DNA from: Magnetococcales bacterium
GTDB lineage: Bacteria; Pseudomonadota; Magnetococcia; Magnetococcales; Magnetaquicoccaceae
Reading direction: 5' to 3'
NCBI GenBank assembly: GCA_015229095.1
Contig: JADGCE010000109.1
Coordinates: forward strand, 1 to 9,124
DNA length: 9,124 bases
This document shows positions 7,121 through 9,124 of the stretch, piece after piece; position 1 is the first letter of the stretch, and the number at the start of each line of letters is the position of its first letter. The position numbers were made by a program, and so were the translations under genes. The notes beneath the pieces are model-generated. The model was given only the letters and a program-made list of their open reading frames with translations. It was not told the origin of the DNA and did not search any database.

Positions 7121-8815
7121 AGGGACAGGGGCAGATTCCGGGCACTCCGGAATCAGGGTGCCATCCCGCAGGGTGTAGCGTTGATCACACGCCTGAAGCA
7201 GGGAGGGATTGTCGGTAAACAGCACCAGGGTGGCACGCCCCTTCATGCGTGACAGAAATTGCATAAAAATCAGTTGGCTGTCCTGATCCAGGGAAGCGTT
7301 GGCCTTGTCGAACAGGATCACCCGGGGACGCACGACAAAGGCCCTGGTCAGGGCGATATGCTGCACCAGGCCCATGGGCAGATTGGAGGAGGCTTGCGAG
7401 GTAATCTCGGTTTCATAGCCCTTGGGAAGGGCGGAGATCTGGGCGTCCAGGTCAAAGAGGGCGGCGGCGTCAAGGGCGGCGGCCCGGCGTTTCATGTCAA
7501 ACAGGCACAAATTGTCGAGTATGGTGCCGGTGAACAGGGTACCGTACTGGGGCAAATATTCGATGCGCCCCTGCAATTGCCGGTGATCCCAGGCGGCCAG
7601 ATCATAATCGTCCAGAAATACGCTGCCGGAGGTGGGTTTCAGCAGCCCCATCATCAGGAAGGAGAGGGTGGTGGCCCCCGCCGAACCCATGCAACGGATT
7701 CCCACCATGGTCATAGGACGAATCTCCAGGGTAACCCCGGCAATGACCGGCGGAGAACCTTCCCGATAGCAAAAGCTGACCTGGTCCAAGCGCAAGGAAC
7801 CACGGATGTCAGAGGGGAATGGGGGGGCGTCGGGAGGCGTTGCGGCAGGCAGAGCGGCCAACTCCGCCACCTGCCGACGGGCGATCTCCGCATCGGAGAG
7901 ACGCAGCCAATATCCCGCCGCTTGCTGGATCGGTTGCATGGCCCGACCGCCCAGCAGGGTGGCGGCGGTCAGCACACCCAGGGTCATGCTGCCGTTCATC
8001 ACGCTTTCGCCGCCGACGCCGATCAATGCGAAGGTCATGACCTGGCTGAAAAAGGCCCCGGCATTGACCGGCAAGGCACTCCACAGACTCACGTTCATGT
8101 TGCTCTCCGCTGCGGTTGCCTGCAGGCGCTCGTAGCGGCGCAACATTTGCTCCTCCATCGCCTGGGATTTCACCAGGTGAATGCCGGAGAGCATCTCAAT
8201 CAGAAAATTGTAGCGGCGATCATTGATCTCCACCTGTTCCGAGCGGTGTCGGGCAAATTGTTGGCGAAACAGGTAAAAAAAGCCTCCAAACAGGGCCAGA
8301 ACCCCCAGACAGGCCGCCAGCAGCCTTCCATCCAGGATGCCAATCACCAGGAGGTACAACAAAACAAATGGAATATCGAGAAAAATTTGGAAAATCTGCC
8401 CACCATACAGTGCGCGCAGGGTATCGAGGGCCTGAAGCCGTTCCAGATGAACGCCCACGCCGTTGCGTTCAAAAACCGGCAGGGGTGTATCCAGAATTTT
8501 TTCCACGGCCTCGCAACTGGCCAAATGTTCAAAGCGGGCCGCCATCCAACCGCTGACGGAGGATCTGGCCAGGCGCAGCAGGTTTTCCAGGAGCACCGCC
8601 ACCACGCATCCCCCCACCAGCACGCCCAGGGTCGACAGGGTGGCGTTGGGAATGATCCGATCGTATACCTGAATGAGAACGACAGGCAGGGCCAGGGAAA
8701 ACACGTTGAGCACCAGCGAGGCGGCGAACATATCCATCGCCGATTTCCGGTAATCCGGCAGGGCACGGACAGCATCCCGCCATGATTTTTTTGATGCGAC
8801 CCGTGACAACAGCAT
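7103..8815 (-). CDS. Type I secretion ABC transporter subunit with degenerate (pseudo-ATPase) nucleotide-binding domain
   Basis: This 570-residue protein has the PrtD/LapB-type membrane domain but no C39-like domain. TM1 covers about 28-49 and runs into the family phrase IQVYDRIIPNATLSTL; further helices lie near 60-82, 140-160, 163-184, 250-268 and 275-290. The nucleotide-binding domain starts near 338. Its fold is preserved (DQVSFCY, LLKPTSGSVFLDDYDL, Q-loop Gln423 in EYLPQYGTLFTGTILDNL), but the catalytic residues are gone. Walker A reads CMGSAGATT (375-383), with Ala381 replacing Lys and Cys and Ser replacing two glycines. The signature reads LPMGL (479-483). Walker B ends FDKANASLD, with Lys504 at the catalytic Glu. 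The H-loop reads FTDNPSLL, with Asp535 at the switch His. The reading frame is intact for the whole length, so this is not a decaying gene. The ATG at 8815 (AGGG 8 nt before it) is preferred because the 76 residues upstream, open to 9043, do not look like an ABC N-terminus. It is the first gene of the operon and overlaps the hemerythrin gene by 4 nt. Confidence 0.9.
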   Translation of the reverse strand: MLLSRVASKKSWRDAVRALPDYRKSAMDMFAASLVLNVFSLALPVVLIQVYDRIIPNATLSTLGVLVGGCVVAVLLENLLRLARSSVSGWMAARFEHLASCEAVEKILDTPLPVFERNGVGVHLERLQALDTLRALYGGQIFQIFLDIPFVLLYLLVIGILDGRLLAACLGVLALFGGFFYLFRQQFARHRSEQVEINDRRYNFLIEMLSGIHLVKSQAMEEQMLRRYERLQATAAESNMNVSLWSALPVNAGAFFSQVMTFALIGVGGESVMNGSMTLGVLTAATLLGGRAMQPIQQAAGYWLRLSDAEIARRQVAELAALPAATPPDAPPFPSDIRGSLRLDQVSFCYREGSPPVIAGVTLEIRPMTMVGIRCMGSAGATTLSFLMMGLLKPTSGSVFLDDYDLAAWDHRQLQGRIEYLPQYGTLFTGTILDNLCLFDMKRRAAALDAAALFDLDAQISALPKGYETEITSQASSNLPMGLVQHIALTRAFVVRPRVILFDKANASLDQDSQLIFMQFLSRMKGRATLVLFTDNPSLLQACDQRYTLRDGTLIPECPESAPVPGGREP

Positions 8816-9027
8816 AGGCTTTACCCTGAAGCCGGAATTGAGACACAGGCGGACGGCGATACGGGCCCTCCCTTCCCCACACCACCCGGCACTCATAGAC
8901 CATAAAACAAGCATGTTCTTGCTTGTCGCGTCCTTGGATTTCCGCTTGTTTCGCTCCAACTTGATTGCTGCACGATGGCTGAAAAGCGGACCGGCAACCA
9001 AAGCCAACAACCAGGAGGCCCCCCACC
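8816..9027. promoter_or_regulatory. Divergent intergenic region, probable promoter of the T1SS operon
   Basis: These 212 bp lie between the first operon gene (minus strand) and a likely plus-strand gene start. No other coding signal was seen, although the minus frame of the ABC gene happens to be open through it. The operon promoter should lie here because all downstream gene gaps are short and lack terminators. I could not pick convincing -35/-10 hexamers on either strand. A 7-bp inverted repeat at 8907-8926 is the only clear structured element. Confidence 0.5.
8907..8926. repeat. Perfect 7-bp inverted repeat in the divergent intergenic region
   Basis: ACAAGCA (8907-8913) and TGCTTGT (8920-8926) are exact reverse complements separated by 6 nt. 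Read on the minus strand, the second arm is followed by TTT and then ATGG. It lies 92 nt upstream of the ABC start and 102 nt upstream of the plus-strand ATG. It could be an operator for a dimeric regulator or a small hairpin in the leader RNA. The T tract is too short for a confident terminator. Confidence 0.5.
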
Positions 9028-9124
9028 ATGGCACAAGGCACATCTCAAAGCGGACGGTCGATGCAATCGCGCCAGGAACGACGGATCAATACCTGTGGGA
9101 CACTTCGGCACCGACCCGACCCCG
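9028..9124 (+). CDS. Start of a divergent gene, product unknown (partial)
   Basis: An ATG at 9028 is preceded by AGGAGG (9013-9018) with 9 nt spacing, a strong ribosome binding site on the plus strand. The frame stays open to the window edge for 32 codons, beginning MAQGTSQSGRSMQSRQERR. The visible part is Ser/Gln/Arg-rich and hydrophilic, with no signal peptide. No family can be recognised from so little. It is transcribed away from the T1SS operon and could be a regulator or an unrelated gene. The call rests only on the ribosome binding site and the open frame. Confidence 0.4.
   Translation, partial: MAQGTSQSGRSMQSRQERRINTCGTLRHRPDP

Noticed and set aside
5337..7178. Plus-strand open frame of about 600 codons
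   Set aside because: It lies exactly opposite the hemerythrin gene, whose four conserved ligand sets prove the minus strand is coding. Shadow.
7259..8785. Plus-strand open frame of about 500 codons
   Set aside because: It lies opposite the pseudo-ABC gene, in direct codon-to-codon register; the protein resembles no family and is rich in Gln, His and Gly. Shadow.
7103..8815. Pseudogene interpretation of the degenerate ABC
   Set aside because: There is no frameshift or internal stop over 570 codons, the fold landmarks are kept and the stop is overlapped by the next gene's start; this points to a maintained protein.
8907..8926. Rho-independent terminator
   Set aside because: The stem is only 7 bp with moderate GC, and the T run after it is just three to four bases; better described as an operator-like inverted repeat.
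8987..9006. Sigma-54-like promoter (TGGC...TTGC) on the minus strand
   Set aside because: The spacing between the GG and GC elements is 8 nt rather than the required 10.
8816..9043. N-terminal extension of the pseudo-ABC gene from an ATG at 9043
   Set aside because: The added 76 residues do not resemble an ABC N-terminus and would overlap the divergent gene start; the ATG at 8815 fits the family and has an AGGG upstream.

Overview
The window carries one tightly packed operon on the minus strand, read from about 8815 down to the left edge, plus the start of a divergent gene at the right edge. It looks like moderately GC-rich proteobacterial DNA. The type I secretion (T1SS) proteins, together with a multi-domain bacteriohemerythrin, point to a free-living proteobacterium in which hemerythrins are abundant. 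Magnetotactic alphaproteobacteria such as the Magnetococcales are a plausible guess, but the sequence does not prove the taxon.

In order of transcription, the layout is as follows. (1) 8815-7103: a LapB/PrtD-like T1SS ABC transporter without an N-terminal C39-like domain, whose nucleotide-binding domain has lost nearly every catalytic residue. (2) 7106-5322: a protein of four tandem hemerythrin domains, coupled to gene 1 by an ATGA overlap. (3) 5268-3148: a full-length LapB-like T1SS ABC transporter with an inactive C39-like domain, intact Walker A and B motifs, and a degenerate signature and H-loop. (4) 3142-1814: a HlyD/LapC-type membrane fusion protein. (5) 1746-1: the first 582 codons of a very repetitive Ala/Ser/Thr/Pro/Glu/Val-rich protein with no signal peptide, running off the window. 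It is the probable secreted substrate. Gaps between genes are 0-67 bp and no internal terminator was seen.

The right flank (8816-9027) is a 212-bp divergent intergenic region with a perfect 7-bp inverted repeat. It is followed by a start codon with a good ribosome binding site on the plus strand. No TolC-type outer-membrane component lies in the window, so it must be encoded elsewhere.

The inferred working model is a type I exporter built from two different ABC subunits, one a pseudo-ATPase, plus a HlyD adaptor. It would export a large stalk-like surface or extracellular protein. The tetra-hemerythrin, made from the same transcript, could bind O2, NO or iron and tie secretion to redox state. 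The combination of a dead and a semi-degenerate ABC subunit with an embedded tetra-hemerythrin is the most noteworthy content of the window.
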